Positions 1 through 10,500 of a stretch of DNA of 64,000 nt are shown piece by piece; within the stretch, counting starts at the first letter, position 1, and every line of letters begins with the position of its first letter. Location of the stretch: assembly GCA_035772405.1 (NCBI GenBank), contig JAYKKM010000500.1:280001-344000 (forward strand), written 5' to 3'. Source of the stretch: Chrysogorgia sp. JL179-B06. Lineage: Eukaryota; Cnidaria; Anthozoa; Scleralcyonacea; Chrysogorgiidae. The notes under the pieces are model-generated. The model was not told the DNA's origin. It ran no database searches and worked only from the letters and a program-made list of their open reading frames with translations. Position numbers and translations under genes: made by a program.

Positions 1-209
1 GTACACAGGAGGATCAAAACGATGCAATTTATGTTTAGAAGAAAAATTTTGTATTTTAAAAGAAAAAAATAAGAATAGTTTACTCAACAAAAGAGCGGAA
101 ATAATTTCACAGTGTCGTCATCGTAATAAATTTCGCGTAATCAACGCAAACAAAGCCATGACCTCATGCTTTGTCCCCCACATACGCCCCCACTTTCCGG
201 CAGAAAGCC

Positions 210-300
210 TATAAATAAGCGGTCATCCCTTTCGATATTGCCACTGCCTGAAGATTCTTTTACAGATGAAACAAGTTGTAGCAGACCAGTTTTGAGGTAA
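210..300 (+). promoter_or_regulatory. Candidate TATA promoter and first exon with splice donor
   Basis: A TATAAATA box lies at 210-217 downstream of a less AT-rich stretch. About 30 bases further on is a plausible transcription start near 240, and a consensus splice donor GAG|GTAAGC falls at 296/297. Together they look like the promoter and short noncoding first exon of a host gene or retroelement transcribed rightward. No coding sequence can be tied to it, and the tandem ribozyme array begins about 50 bases into the presumed intron. Confidence 0.35.
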
Positions 301-309
301 GCGAAAATC

Positions 310-344
<35 letters not shown>

Positions 345-349
<5 letters not shown>

Positions 350-1397
350 ATCAAGAATGTAAAAGTCTGTAACAACTCAGTGTGCATTGCGCACTTTTAC
401 TGGCTGAAATGACAAAACATAATTACAGTGTCTGGCTATCATCAGCAACTGTGGACAGCTGTTTCGCTCTCTTGGAGCTCGTCAGCACAGTGTAGCTGAT
501 GATAAGCCAGCACATCAAAAAGGTATATACATCATCACAGTCAAAGGACTTGATGTGGGTATACCACACTGCATAAATTATAAACCATCAAGAATGTAAA
601 AGTCTGTAACAACTCAGTGTGCATTGCGCACTTTTACTGGCTGAAATGACAAAACATAATTACAGTGTCTGGCTATCATCAGCAACTGTGGACAGCTGTT
701 TCGCTCTCTTGGAGCTCGTCAGCACAGTGTAGCTGATGATAAGCCAGCACATCAAAAAGGTATATACATCATCACAGTCAAAGGACTTGATGTGGGTATA
801 CCACACTGCATAAATTATAAACCATCAAGAATGTAAAAGTCTGTAACAACTCAGTGTGTATTGCGCACTTTTACTGGCTGAAATGACAAAACATAATTAC
901 AGTGTCTGGCTATCATAAGCAACTGTGGACAGCTGTTTCGCTCTCTTGGAGCTCGTCAGCACAGTGTAGCTGATGATAAGCCAGCACATCAAAAAGGTAT
1001 ATACATCATCACAGTCAAAGGACTTGATGTGGGTATACCACACTGCATAAATTATAAACCATCAAGAATGTAAAAGTATGTAACAACTCAGTGTGCATTG
1101 CGCACTTATACTGGCTGAAATGACAAAACATAATTACAGTGTCTGGCTATCATCAGCAATTGTGAACAGCTGTTTCGCTCTCTTGGAGCTCGTCAGCACA
1201 GTGTAGCTGATGATAAGCCAGCACATCAAAAAGGTATATACATCATCACAGTCAAAGGACTTGATGTGGGTATACCACACTGCATAAATTATAAACCATC
1301 AAGAATGTAAAAGTCTGTAACAACTCAGTGTGCATTGCGCACTTTTACTGGATGAAATGACAAAACATAATTACAGTGTCTGGCTATCATCAGCAAC
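345..1397 (-). repeat. 237-bp tandem array with hammerhead ribozymes (retrozyme-like)
   Basis: Units start at 345, 582, 819, 1056 and 1293, an exact 237-bp period, giving about 4.4 nearly identical copies. On the minus strand each complete unit holds a type I hammerhead ribozyme fold (see the separate entry). Tandem monomers of this size with one type I hammerhead per unit match what is known of metazoan retrozymes, small non-autonomous elements whose RNA self-cleaves and circularises. No protein is encoded. Units differ by a few point changes, and the fifth is cut off within the ribozyme segment, next to AT-rich sequence. Confidence 0.8.
437..504 (-). ncRNA. Type I hammerhead ribozyme (first of four in the array)
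   Basis: Reading the minus strand from 504: stem I 5' side (ACTGTG at 491-486 plus an outer helix from TATCATCAGC), core CTGACGA (485-479), stem II GCTC/GAGC with loop CAAGA, core GAAA, a short stem III AC/GT with loop AGCT, then the cleavage triplet GTC at 456-454. The stem I 3' side CACAGT follows immediately. Position 7 of CUGANGA is known to vary, so CTGACGA is acceptable. Cleavage is predicted between 454 and 453. Equivalent copies lie at 674-741, 911-978 and 1148-1215; the last has GTT in place of GTC. Confidence 0.8.
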
Positions 1398-1414
1398 TAA
1401 TAAATCATCAGCAA

Positions 1415-1672
<258 letters not shown>

Positions 1673-1673
<1 letters not shown>

Positions 1674-1817
1674 AGAAATAAAAAACGTGTCGCGTGTGAT
1701 TATCGAGTTATAATGGCACGAGAGATGCGTAGACGAGGAGATAGCCGAGTGTTTTACTAACTTCTCGAGTGCCATTATAACTCTATAATCACACTAGAGA
1801 AAGTTTTTTATTTCTTT
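1673..1817. repeat. Foldback MITE (about 145 bp)
   Basis: The left arm beginning AAGAAATAAAAAACGTGT is the near-perfect reverse complement of the right arm ending in AAGTTTTTTATTTCTT. Both arms contain the GTTATAATGGCAC core. The loop holds GATAGCCGAGTGTTTTA, which recurs as a fragment at 42651-42702. It is a noncoding inverted-repeat element. Confidence 0.7.
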
Positions 1818-3053
1818 TATAAAATAACACCATTAAATTAACAATAAAGCCATGAAAAATGTAGATTTATCTGTTATAAGAGACGTTGCTAGCACATAGC
1901 AACGCACGTTGCTGGGAAGCCTTTGATGAAAACACGTTGGCGATTTTAGCGATGAAAATGCACTCAACGTTGCAGTTAAAACATTCTGTTGTGTTAGTAC
2001 CTTGATTAGCTTTGTATCCAGGTGTTCTTTGACTTTTTTTGTGATTTAAACTTCTTAAAATCCGTCAAAAACGACAAAATCTACGTGAGGAATCACGTCA
2101 GCTTATGCTTTATTGAGTTATAATGCACGGTTTTTGAGCTCAGTAACAAATCAGATAGCGTGTACTCGCTCACTTACTTCCGGTTATTTTATATGTATAT
2201 ACACTGTAAAAAATGAATGGTTGAAATAACAAAAAAAGGTCATCTGAATGCAACTGAGAGAACCAGTTAAAAATTGGTCATAGTAACCAAAACCATATTG
2301 GTTAGCATAATCAATATTAATTTGGTTAAAACGACCAATTAGTATCGGTTATCCAACCAATAACATTTGGTTATAACCATTTAGGTTTTAACCAATTGAT
2401 TATTGGTTAAGCCGATGCAACTGAGGGAAATTTCCTTCCAAAGTGGAAACACTGACTGAGACAGCCAATAGTCATTGGTTGCCTGTTGCCATTTTAACCA
2501 ATTTAATATTGGTTAAAATGAAAATGACAGATTTAACCAGTTTCTAAATTTTTTGAATTTTTCATAATTGTTATGCATAAAAAGCGTGAATGTCAAGTCA
2601 AAATATGAGAAATAATCCTAACATTTAATTACATAAAAATTACCATACGATTCATTAAATATCCTATATCCTATAAGTACACATCAATGCTTTATAAGGT
2701 TGCTTAAAAGGTTTTTGACAGCATTTTGCTGCATAATTGCTTTACTGGTTACAAGTTACCTAATGTTTAATGTTATTAATTTAACATCCTAATCAGCAAA
2801 ATGTTTATAATTTGGTGTATATACAGTAACATAATTATCATATTACATGACTGTGACAACTCATAAATCCAGACATATATAAGTTGGTATGGGCAATCTA
2901 AGCACTAAGCAGCCACAATATATCCTAAATTATCTTTAATTAGCATTGTCACTAAAAGTGCATTTGAACATGTGGCAAACCTAGTTAGCCTAACTAAGAA
3001 AAAATATGAAAGCTGCTACTCAAAAGAACTGGATATGATATGAAAAGGAGAAA

Positions 3054-3241
3054 TACGAGAACTTCAATGTGTCGAAAAATACTTAAGAGTACTTACTTAC
3101 ATATATTCATGGATGACGTTTCAGACGATGTGTCCTTCTTTACGTCAGACAAAGAAGGACACATCGTCCGAAACATCATCCATGAATATACGTAAGTACT
3201 CTTACTTAAGTATTTTTCGATACATTGAAGTTCTCTTATTT
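3054..3241. repeat. Foldback element
   Basis: ACTTCAATGTGTCGAAAAA at the left pairs with its complement TTTTTCGATACATTGAAGT at the right. The pairing continues through the GTACTTAC and TTCATGGATGA segments to a centre near ACGTCAGACAAAG at 3150. It is a noncoding inverted repeat nested in the CACTG transposon. Confidence 0.6.
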
Positions 3242-3763
3242 CTCCTTTGCATATTATATCTAGTTAGCCTAACCTCCAGGGTCATTTGCTAATGTTAAAC
3301 ATGTAAAAAAGTTCTTGACACCAACTGCATGGCAGCATTTTGCTGCACAATTCCTTTACTGGGAGAGAAGGATTTTAGCCAATATCCTTCCTGTATTTTA
3401 TATATATATACCATATAGCTAGGTAGTAATTTGTCACAGATTCAAATGCAATTTTAGTGACATTGAGAATTAAAGATAATTCAGAATCTATTGTGGCTGC
3501 TTAGTTAGCCCATAGCAACTTGTATTTCTATGGATTTGTGAGTTGTCACAGAGTTGTTAACTCTTCTATTAACTAACGGTAAGAGCTAATTAGGACATGA
3601 CTGCCACATACACAATATGTAAATATGTCAGCTACAAGATAAAAATGTAATTTTTATATAATTTCTAAAATGTAATTTTAGCAGTAATTCACAATACTAT
3701 ACCCATTAGCCAATTACAAAGATGACGTTCAAACAGCCTAGAGCAGAATATCTTTATTTTCTT

Positions 3764-3883
3764 TCATCTGTCATGGATGATGATCCCAGGAATTTCTTCC
3801 CAAATATGGCACATAAATGTAACTTGTTTGGCATTTTTTATGTTCTCATATGGTAATTTCCATTGAATCAAGTCACGAATATC
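3764..3883 (-). other. Candidate terminal exon on the minus strand
   Basis: A splice acceptor (TTTTATTTCAG|GAT) at 3884/3883 opens a 39-codon reading frame. It ends in a stop at 3764-3766 and is followed by an AATAAA poly(A) signal (3751-3757). The peptide is rich in W, I and H and matches no family I know. A diverged copy of the same peptide occurs at about 5297-5360 on the same strand, without the stop. It may be the last exon of a captured gene or of the transposon's own gene. Upstream exons were not identified. Confidence 0.3.
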
Positions 3884-4577
3884 CTGAAATAAAAATTATA
3901 TGATTGTGTTAGTAAATACTGTAAATGTTTTAAATGTCAATTTTCAAATGCTAAAGATGGGTTATGTTGAGTGAGTTTAATAACGGTAACTTAAGCATCA
4001 TGCATGCTGTGTAAGCAAAACGTTTTCATAAATAAATTTAAGCTCTAATGTTTCTCATGGAGAAGGCAGGAAATAAAATCAGACATATAATCCATAATCC
4101 TCTACATACAGTACAAGAGCTGAGTGGCATTCTTGCCACCTGAATATAAAATTAATATCTTGACTGCTGAGACAACAACCATGTACTGTAATATCCCTCA
4201 TACAGTACACCATGGTATATATACATATATTCAAGTTTAACTGTTCAAGTTTGATTGGATAAGGCCACACCAATTTGATACTTCAGGGCACGGATTCAAA
4301 ATTTTTAGGGTCGGTCGGAAAAATGGAAATAAAAAAGTACAAGCTGGTACTCAGTCTTTTCACCTGCCTAGCAGGTTAATTGGCTAAGAGCCATGTTTAT
4401 ATAACTGTATATAAACATGGATTTTCCCCGCCATTTTTATAAAATGGACTGCAAGACGATCATTTGCACACAAACAGCTAAAATGTCGATAAATATGTTC
4501 TGTGACAGCCAACAAGAAAAAAGCGAGAAGATTGGATGCTTTTCTTCACAGTTAAGAGCGTTTATGTTCAAAAAACA

Positions 4578-4747
4578 TCTTTCCGTGTTTACATACAGTT
4601 ATAGAAACACTCGTAAAAGTTTGGGGAACTCGAAATAGCGTGGAAACACTCGCCCTGCGGGCTCGTGTTCCCACTAATTTCTCGTTCTCCCAAACTTCCA
4701 CTCGTGTTTCTATAACTGTATGTAAACACGGAAAATGTTTTCTATTT
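4578..4747. repeat. Foldback MITE
   Basis: CCGTGTTTACATACAGTTAT near 4580 is repeated as its complement ATAACTGTATGTAAACACGG near 4715. Flanking arms contain ACACTCG and CTCCCAAACTT-type segments. The pairing spans about 170 bp. Short ORFs on both strands here are products of the palindrome, not genes. Confidence 0.65.
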
Positions 4748-5683
4748 CTTAAATATAACACACAATGGCATGCATGAATATTTTCTTGATTGTCCTCTAA
4801 CTCATACAGACTTGTATAGGTCAGTAGAAGCAAACATAGCTTGAATGAGAAAAATAAACTTTTTGAAGTCTCTTTTGACCCTAGGGTGAGGGAAAATTTC
4901 CAGTGCCTTAAGGAAGCTGCTGATTAGTAAAGGCATTTTATCCTTTAGGTAGTCATTTGACTAGGTATGGTCATTTAGGTAGTTATTTGACGCAGGTTCA
5001 ATTCAATTTAAGTGACAGTGCTAATTAAAAATAATTTAGGAACTATTGTGGCTTATGCTTAGGTAGGTACCAACTTATGGATGTGTATATTTATAGTATA
5101 ATGAGATGTCACAGAGCTGTTAACCCTTCTACTAATTAAATGGAACCCTGAGCTAATTATGACTGTCATGTACACAATATGCAAAAATGTCATACATTAT
5201 ACAGTAATTAAAATTTCACAATACATAATAGATACTAACCAATTACAAATATGACTTTCACACAGACAAAGCAGAATGTCTTTATTTTCGTTTTTCTGTC
5301 ATGGATGATGATCCCAAGAACTTCTTCCCATTTAAGGCACATACATGTAACTTGTTTGGCATTATCATGTTTTGATATGATGACTGTATATAATACGAAA
5401 ATGATGATCAATATTATATGTTAGTAAATAAATGCTATAAATGTCAATTTTCAAAACGTTAAGAATTGTATTATGTTGAGTGAGTTTAGTCATGGTAACT
5501 CAAGCAACGTGCAAGCTGTGTACCATTGTATGAAATTTCTATGAGCATTGATCTTAAAGTGCCCCTGAGATAACTACAAGATATTGATTCCTGCCATTTG
5601 TTATCATGGGTTCATAAATGTTCACATTTTCCAGAAAACAAAAAAATGTCTATGGAGAAGGCAGGAACTTTCTTGCCACATGA

Positions 5684-6041
5684 CAGTGGCGGCACAACGT
5701 GGTGTGGGCCCCGGTGAAAGAAACCAATTTGGGGCCCCCTCCCACAAAGTGACAACATATGTAAGGGGGCAGAAAATTTTTGAATTTATGGTCTCTGAAA
5801 TGACATTTCCTGCGAGAGCACCTTTGAGTAAAATCTAAAGGGCACAAATCACTTTTTTTATAGTGTATCCATTATATTTAAGAAACTATTATTAATAATA
5901 GCACCATTAATAAAAAGTGGCAATTTGCCGGATGGACCCCTCGGCCCAACTTCGTACCCGGCGGGAGCAGACTAGCAGAGATAAGATTTCCCTCGGCCCA
6001 TGGTGCGGTGCACCATTTGCACACCCGTAGTGCCGCCACTG
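5684..6041. mobile_element. 358-bp non-autonomous hAT-like transposon
   Basis: The element starts CAGTGGCGGCACAACG and ends with the complement of CAGTGGCGGCACTACG. It is flanked by an exact 8-bp target duplication, CCACATGA, at 5676-5683 and 6042-6049. An 8-bp duplication with CAGTG-type ends is characteristic of the hAT superfamily. No coding capacity. It lies inside the CACTG transposon and so inserted after it. Confidence 0.8.
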
Positions 6042-6321
6042 CCACATGAACATAAAATTCATATCTCGCCACCACCATGTAATATCTAATTTATATAAGT
6101 AACTCAAGTTATTATTTAATACACTTACACCTGGCATATGACCACTGTGATATGACATACATGTATGTCTTTATTATATAGATGGGAGTGTTTTACTAAG
6201 AAATATGCAGTGACATATTTTCCATATCCTCAGTAGTGAAGATATCGATCATATGATTAAACATTTCCCCACCTTTTGCATTGAATCTATATAATAAAAA
6301 GAAAATTACAAGATGGCTTGA

Positions 6322-6428
6322 AGATATGAATTTTATCTTCGAGTGGTGAAAACAATATTTTACTTATTCGCTGCGCTCATTCGTAAAATATTGTTTTCAC
6401 CACTCGAAGATAAAATTCATATATTTGC
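6322..6428. repeat. Foldback MITE
   Basis: The arms GAATTTTATCTTCGAGTGG and CCACTCGAAGATAAAATTC are exact complements. The ATTGTTTTCACC segment pairs inside them, and the loop is CGCTGCGCTCATTCG. Noncoding. Confidence 0.7.
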
Positions 6429-8206
6429 ACCACCGTGTAATATCCTCTATATATTTAACTGCTTAAGTTTTGTTTGATAATAACTCAGGGATTTATCTGA
6501 GAGAAAATAACACTCATGCTAGATTGAGATGCTGAGTCAATGATACAGTAAATGTATTATAATACTGTATAAACACACATGCATGAATAACTACAAACTG
6601 TGCAATATACCAATAATATTTTCTTGATGTCATCTCATTCATTTTGTATCAAATCATACACAACAGACTTGTATGGGCCAGTAGAAGCAGTATGGCTTGC
6701 ATGAGAAACATAAACATTTTCTAACCAATTGGGAACTTTGATGTTTGAGTATGATATATAAATAATTTCGAACTATGTTATGCTGATAGTAAAGTCTTCG
6801 TTAAAATCGAATCTCGAAAATATAACAGCTATCAGTAAATTGTCAGGCCGAACATACAGGCAAACACAACTCAAAAATAGCCCTCTAAAATAACCATCCA
6901 ATCATTTGATTACAATAATATAATGAAAACAAACAATTGAATAAGAACAGGGAATAAATAAATGCGCATTATTTATTAAACAGCTTATTCAATAGCTAGT
7001 GGCTGACTCCGACTCAATCAAATGATATACAAATATTACTGATTAATTAAACTGAATGTGACTTACCTTTTAAAATCTCACTGCAAGCCCATGACTAGGA
7101 AAGCAACGAGTCCTTTTGAAAACCATCACAAAATACAGCCAAGAAATTCAAATTAAATATCAAAATATAACGAGCAAACATCAAGAATCACCAAGTTCGC
7201 CTTCAAACATTTCGAAATGGCCGCGTGGTGTATTGTATCCCATGATTCTTTGAGGTCTCACAAGAATCGTGGGGATTGGAGCTAAGACCCTGGGTACGAG
7301 GTTGGGGATTCACTTGCGCGTGCCATTCAGCCACACTTTCCGCGTTGTTCGTTTTATGTTCGATTTAAAGTTTTTATTTTGTTATATTGTATTAATTATT
7401 AGATACAAATTTTGCGAAAAATGCTAGTTTAACAAAAACCAAGTGACTGCAAATCAATTTTAATGGGCATCTTTGTGTACAAAGTGGACACAGACCACGT
7501 CATAGACACATCAAGGTTATTTTCTCGAGATTCAGAAGCTTTACAAGAACAAAAACCCTAACCATAATCCAAATAAAAACTCTAGTCATAACTCGAAAAT
7601 AAAATAATAAATGAATACTAACCCTACTTTTAAACTAAATATTTCAATGATATAATATTATGTGTCCAATACACAAAGTAGCAGCCTTTTAATGTGCCTA
7701 GCAGTTTTGTAAAAATACTTCGGGTACCTATATCTAATCGGTGACCTAACACGGTTAAGATCAGAAATTTTGTGTTAGAGGGATGTTTACTCGTTCCTTG
7801 GGGCCACTGCTGTTCCTAAATATTACTACATATCCCTGCTCATTGAAAAATACACATGTGATTGTTCTTTAATTAAATGTAAACCAAATGCTATATCAGC
7901 TAAAATTTCTTTATAACCAGTTAAAAATTGGATAAATATAGCTTCAAAACATAAGTAGGTGCAACCAATTTTGTTTTGGCACTTTTATTATAAATTGGTT
8001 ACTTTGACCATTTTTTATTACTTGTAACCAAATTTGTTTCGTTGTTTTGACCAGTATAACTCTAAAGCTATACAATGACCAATTAAAAATCGGTTACGGT
8101 AACCAATTGATTTAGGGTGGAAACCAATACAATTGGTTGTCTTAACAGTTTTAAATTGGTTGCAACCAATTTGAACGGTTATTTTAACCAGTCGTTTTTT
8201 ACAGTG

Positions 8207-8363
8207 TAGAAAGGATTTATGGTGAAGGAAAATTTCGAGTATTGGAATACATACATTTTAAGACCAAACCTGGACCAGTTGCAAAAAATGTAACTTCAAG
8301 GCCTTCCGGTAGGAATTGAACCCGCGACCCCTGCGATTGCTAGTGCAGTGCTCTGACCACTGA
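8207..8363 (-). repeat. tRNA-derived SINE, part left of Polinton A
   Basis: This is a copy of the repeat seen complete at about 56036-56310. On the minus strand the tRNA-like head reads with a B box (GGGTTCAATTCC type) at about 8320-8331 and reaches into the A box. There Polinton A has inserted, and the rest of the SINE resumes at 42473. The body contains the GGATTTATGGTGAAGGA and CATACATTTTAAGACC motifs shared by all copies. Confidence 0.65.
8358..8363. repeat. Target-site duplication of Polinton A, left
   Basis: CACTGA here is repeated exactly at 42473-42478, directly outside the two termini that begin AGTAGTATAG. Six bases is the usual Polinton/Maverick duplication length. Confidence 0.85.
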
Positions 8364-8462
8364 AGTAGTATAGAAAGTGGGGCTACCAGCGCAGTTTTCA
8401 ATTTTTCGTGCTTCGCAACTAAAATTGAAAAATTCGCTGTTATCCCCACTTTCGAGACTACT
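8364..8462. repeat. Left terminal hairpin of Polinton A
   Basis: The outer arm AGTAGTATAGAAAGTGGGG pairs with the inner arm CCCCACTTTCGAGACTACT, and GCTACCAGCGCA pairs with TTCGCTGTTA. The terminus can thus fold on itself over about 99 bp. The outer 47 bases also match the right end of the element in inverted orientation. Confidence 0.75.
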
Positions 8463-8561
8463 AAAACGATACGAAGTAAATTTCGTTAAGTAAAATTCGT
8501 TAAATGAAACAAAAATAAATTAAACTCGAAAACCATCACACACGTTTCCTAAAATAGTTTT

Positions 8562-8798
8562 TCAAATATTAGTACGTAGAGACCGCAACTCTCTTTTACG
8601 ACTGGTCATCCTTTTCCCAAGTACAGTGTGTTTAAACCTCTCGTCTAGTTCCTTGCGTTCTAAGCTACTCTTAGCGAAGAGTTGTCGTTTGAGCTCTCTT
8701 ACCTGGTAGATAAATGATAACTCTTTGTTGAGTCTCGTTATCTTTTCCTCCACTGATCTCCCACGTTCTACGCTACTCTCCAGGGTTACAGTGCTCAT
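8562..8798 (-). CDS. Small basic helical protein, unknown
   Basis: An open frame from ATG at 8798 gives 78 residues rich in K, R, E and L with heptad-like spacing and a very basic C-terminus. It would be a short coiled-coil or nucleic-acid-binding protein if expressed. It sits inside Polinton A between the left hairpin and the first clear gene and has the same orientation as the minus-strand block. No counterpart is seen in B or C, and I recognise no family. The frame may be fortuitous. Confidence 0.25.
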   Translation of the reverse strand: MSTVTLESSVERGRSVEEKITRLNKELSFIYQVRELKRQLFAKSSLERKELDERFKHTVLGKRMTSRKRELRSLRTNI

Positions 8799-9052
8799 TA
8801 CTTCGTGTGAGCGCTGGAGCCCTGGAGAGTAGTGTGGAACACGGCGATACAAGGACAGTTTTCCAAAAAGTCGGATCCATTAGGAATCTACACGATTTGG
8901 AAAAGTGTGTTGGTACCCCCGTGCTCACCTTGTCGGGTAGGATATATCGCTAGACGTGGTGCTTCTGCTAGTGTTGATATACGTAGCCCTGCTGTGAGTG
9001 CTGACGTTAACACTTTTTAGGGGATTCCCCACTATTGCTCACACGTCATAGG

Positions 9053-9262
9053 TAAGGGGGACATCGGATTATGCCATAATCCATTATCCTCGATGTTCCT
9101 ATCTGTACCCGCACCTAGGGATATGGGGGACATCGGATTATGCCATAATCCGATATCCTCGATGTTCCTATCTGTACCTACTTGTACACGCACCTAGGGA
9201 TATGGGGGACATCGGATTATGCCATAATCCATTATCCTCTATATCCCTTGTACGCGCGGTGA
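9053..9262. repeat. Tandem repeat, three imperfect units
   Basis: The segment GGGGGACATCGGATTATGCC occurs at about 9056, 9125 and 9205, each followed by CATAATCC(A/G)(T/A)TATCCTC. The core TCGGATTATGCCATAATCCGA is palindromic. Unit lengths are about 69 and 80 bp. It lies in the gene-poor left part of Polinton A. Confidence 0.65.
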
Positions 9263-9269
9263 TGGACTG

Positions 9270-9355
9270 GGAAAGTAAGTCCAACGTATGATTCGAACAC
9301 ACGCCCCCTTAATGTTCCGAAACGCAACGCTCAACCCCGCGAGCTACCATGCCCA
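9270..9355 (-). other. tRNA-like sequence
   Basis: On the minus strand there is an A-box-like GTAGCTCGCGGGGTTGAGC and, about 30 bases later, a T-arm GTGTG-TTCGAAT-CATAC that closes properly. The acceptor stem does not pair, so this is more likely a decayed tRNA gene or SINE head than a functional tRNA. Confidence 0.35.
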
Positions 9356-9359
9356 TGGT

Positions 9360-9767
9360 AAGTTATACACTCATTTTATAGTATTTAAGCGATTATAACT
9401 TGGTTGTTGTATGTGAGATAGCTTCCTAATAAGATTTAACATTAGTCAATTCGGTTAATAAAAGCCACAACGCTATATTGTGTCTTTCTAGCGATATGAG
9501 CACGATAGACATGTTGAGACTTGACACCCAACGAACAGAGTTGTATACATAGTTAAAATATCATTTTAGCGATGCATATATTAGTGATTCGCAAACAAGT
9601 GGTGTGACGGAGCTTGTTTGTCTGATACAAAATGTTGCTAGTTAAATTTTTCGTTACCAGCCAAAATCGTTTAATGTCTTTAGGATGAATACAAGCGCTA
9701 ACTATTGCTTCCGTGTTGTGTTGGATATATAATATCTCACTTCAACTCGCTTCCGCTTATGTTGTAA
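9360..9767. other. No gene seen
   Basis: This AT-rich stretch of Polinton A lies between the tRNA-like sequence and the first clear minus-strand gene. No supported reading frame or repeat was found. Confidence 0.5.
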
Positions 9768-10307
9768 TTAGTTTTCTTCATTCGGGGGTTCCCCCTCGGG
9801 GATTTCCCTTCTAGCCATATGGCTAAGTACGTGTTTACTAGTTGTTAGTCCACCTGATAACAACCCTAAACAAGGGAGGTAGGGTGATACGTATGATATA
9901 AACTTCTCTACATCTCTTTTTAGTAGCTGGTCAGTGTTCAACTCGTTTTCGAGCTTCTCGGGTGACTCTATAGCGTCGAATCCTCCTAACGCGTGGGCGA
10001 ACTTGCTTATTAAAAAGTCACAGAGGAACACATTCGCTTTCTCAATTCTTTTTACCTCCCATTCTTCGTAGATCTTATTGATAACTTTAGCTGAGGCCTT
10101 TTTGAGATAAGCGATGGATTGGTCTATCTCACCGTCCTCTGAGAGTCTTCTTAGTTCGTTTCGTTTCTTGTCCACGTCAGTTTGCGGGATGTCGTCAACT
10201 TGTGGTGTGTCGATTTGTGGTTCTTCGATCACTTCCTGTTCTGCTTCTTGTATGTCTTCAATGAGTTCGTCAATTGTCTCAAGATTTTTTGTCTTACGTT
10301 TTGGCAT
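9768..10307 (-). CDS. Conserved Polinton protein of unknown function (179 aa)
   Basis: The frame starts at ATG 10307 with a TATA-like motif immediately upstream. The first 60 residues are acidic and low in complexity. Residues 60-105 form a charged helical segment (KKASAKVINKIYEEWEVKR). Residues 140-165 hold a conserved hydrophobic stretch ending LLSGGLTTSKHVL. Homologues occupy the same place, downstream of the ATPase, in B (with a nonsense codon) and C (intact, 170 aa). The hydrophobic part could be a membrane hairpin. The family is unnamed to me; its consistent pairing with ATPase and capsid suggests a virion or assembly role, which is inference. Confidence 0.7.
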   Translation of the reverse strand: MPKRKTKNLETIDELIEDIQEAEQEVIEEPQIDTPQVDDIPQTDVDKKRNELRRLSEDGEIDQSIAYLKKASAKVINKIYEEWEVKRIEKANVFLCDFLISKFAHALGGFDAIESPEKLENELNTDQLLKRDVEKFISYVSPYLPCLGLLSGGLTTSKHVLSHMARREIPEGEPPNEEN

Positions 10308-10334
10308 GTCCTATAATATACGATATGTTTCGTT

Positions 10335-10500
10335 TTTGCGGAATGACTATTTCGTATGAGTATGGATGCCTTGTGAGTATCTCCAATCTTACGTGTTCGT
10401 TGTCTCTCAACTAATTCGTGTGAGTATGGATGCCTTATAAGTATCTCCAATCTTACGTATTAGTTGTCTCTCAACTGTTTTGTGGAAAAACTAATTCATA
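10335..10500 (-). repeat. Extra partial copies of the ATPase 3' end
   Basis: The segment coding for the ATPase C-terminus (motif RHPYSYELV) is repeated twice more, in tandem, immediately downstream of the gene. Repeats of about 70-80 bp begin near 10345, 10410 and 10490. They share GAGTATGGATG and GTATCTCCAATCTT. The extra copies lie after the gene's stop codon and look like replication-slippage duplications. Confidence 0.65.

Larger units (their letters stand above)
2202..8206. mobile_element. 6.0-kb DNA transposon with CACTG ends (CACTA/Chapaev-like)
   Basis: The left end CACTGTAAAAAATGA and the right end, whose reverse complement is CACTGTAAAAAACGA, form terminal inverted repeats that continue into a TGGTT(G/A)AAATAAC match. 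Both ends are flanked by TA. Subterminal regions at 2230-2520 and 7980-8200 are packed with TTGGTT/AACCAA units in both orientations, a habit of CACTA-group elements. No transposase reading frame was recognised. The interior contains a diverged direct duplication (about 3440-3890 matches 4990-5400), three foldback elements and a hAT-like insert. The superfamily assignment rests only on the termini. Confidence 0.6.

Noticed and set aside
345..1397. CRISPR-like array
   Set aside because: Whole 237-bp units are repeated without unique spacers, and each carries a ribozyme fold; this is satellite or retrozyme organisation.
3120..3180. Hammerhead in the 3.1-kb foldback (CGTC...GAAAC pattern)
   Set aside because: No CUGANGA core adjoins the GAAAC, and the pairing is explained by the palindrome alone.
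5584..6158. Short ORFs on both strands near 5.6-6.1 kb
   Set aside because: They fall inside or across the 358-bp hAT-like element and have no conserved features.
10229..10450. Minus-strand ORF after the A ATPase as a separate gene
   Set aside because: Its N-terminus is a duplicated ATPase end, and the rest has no conservation.
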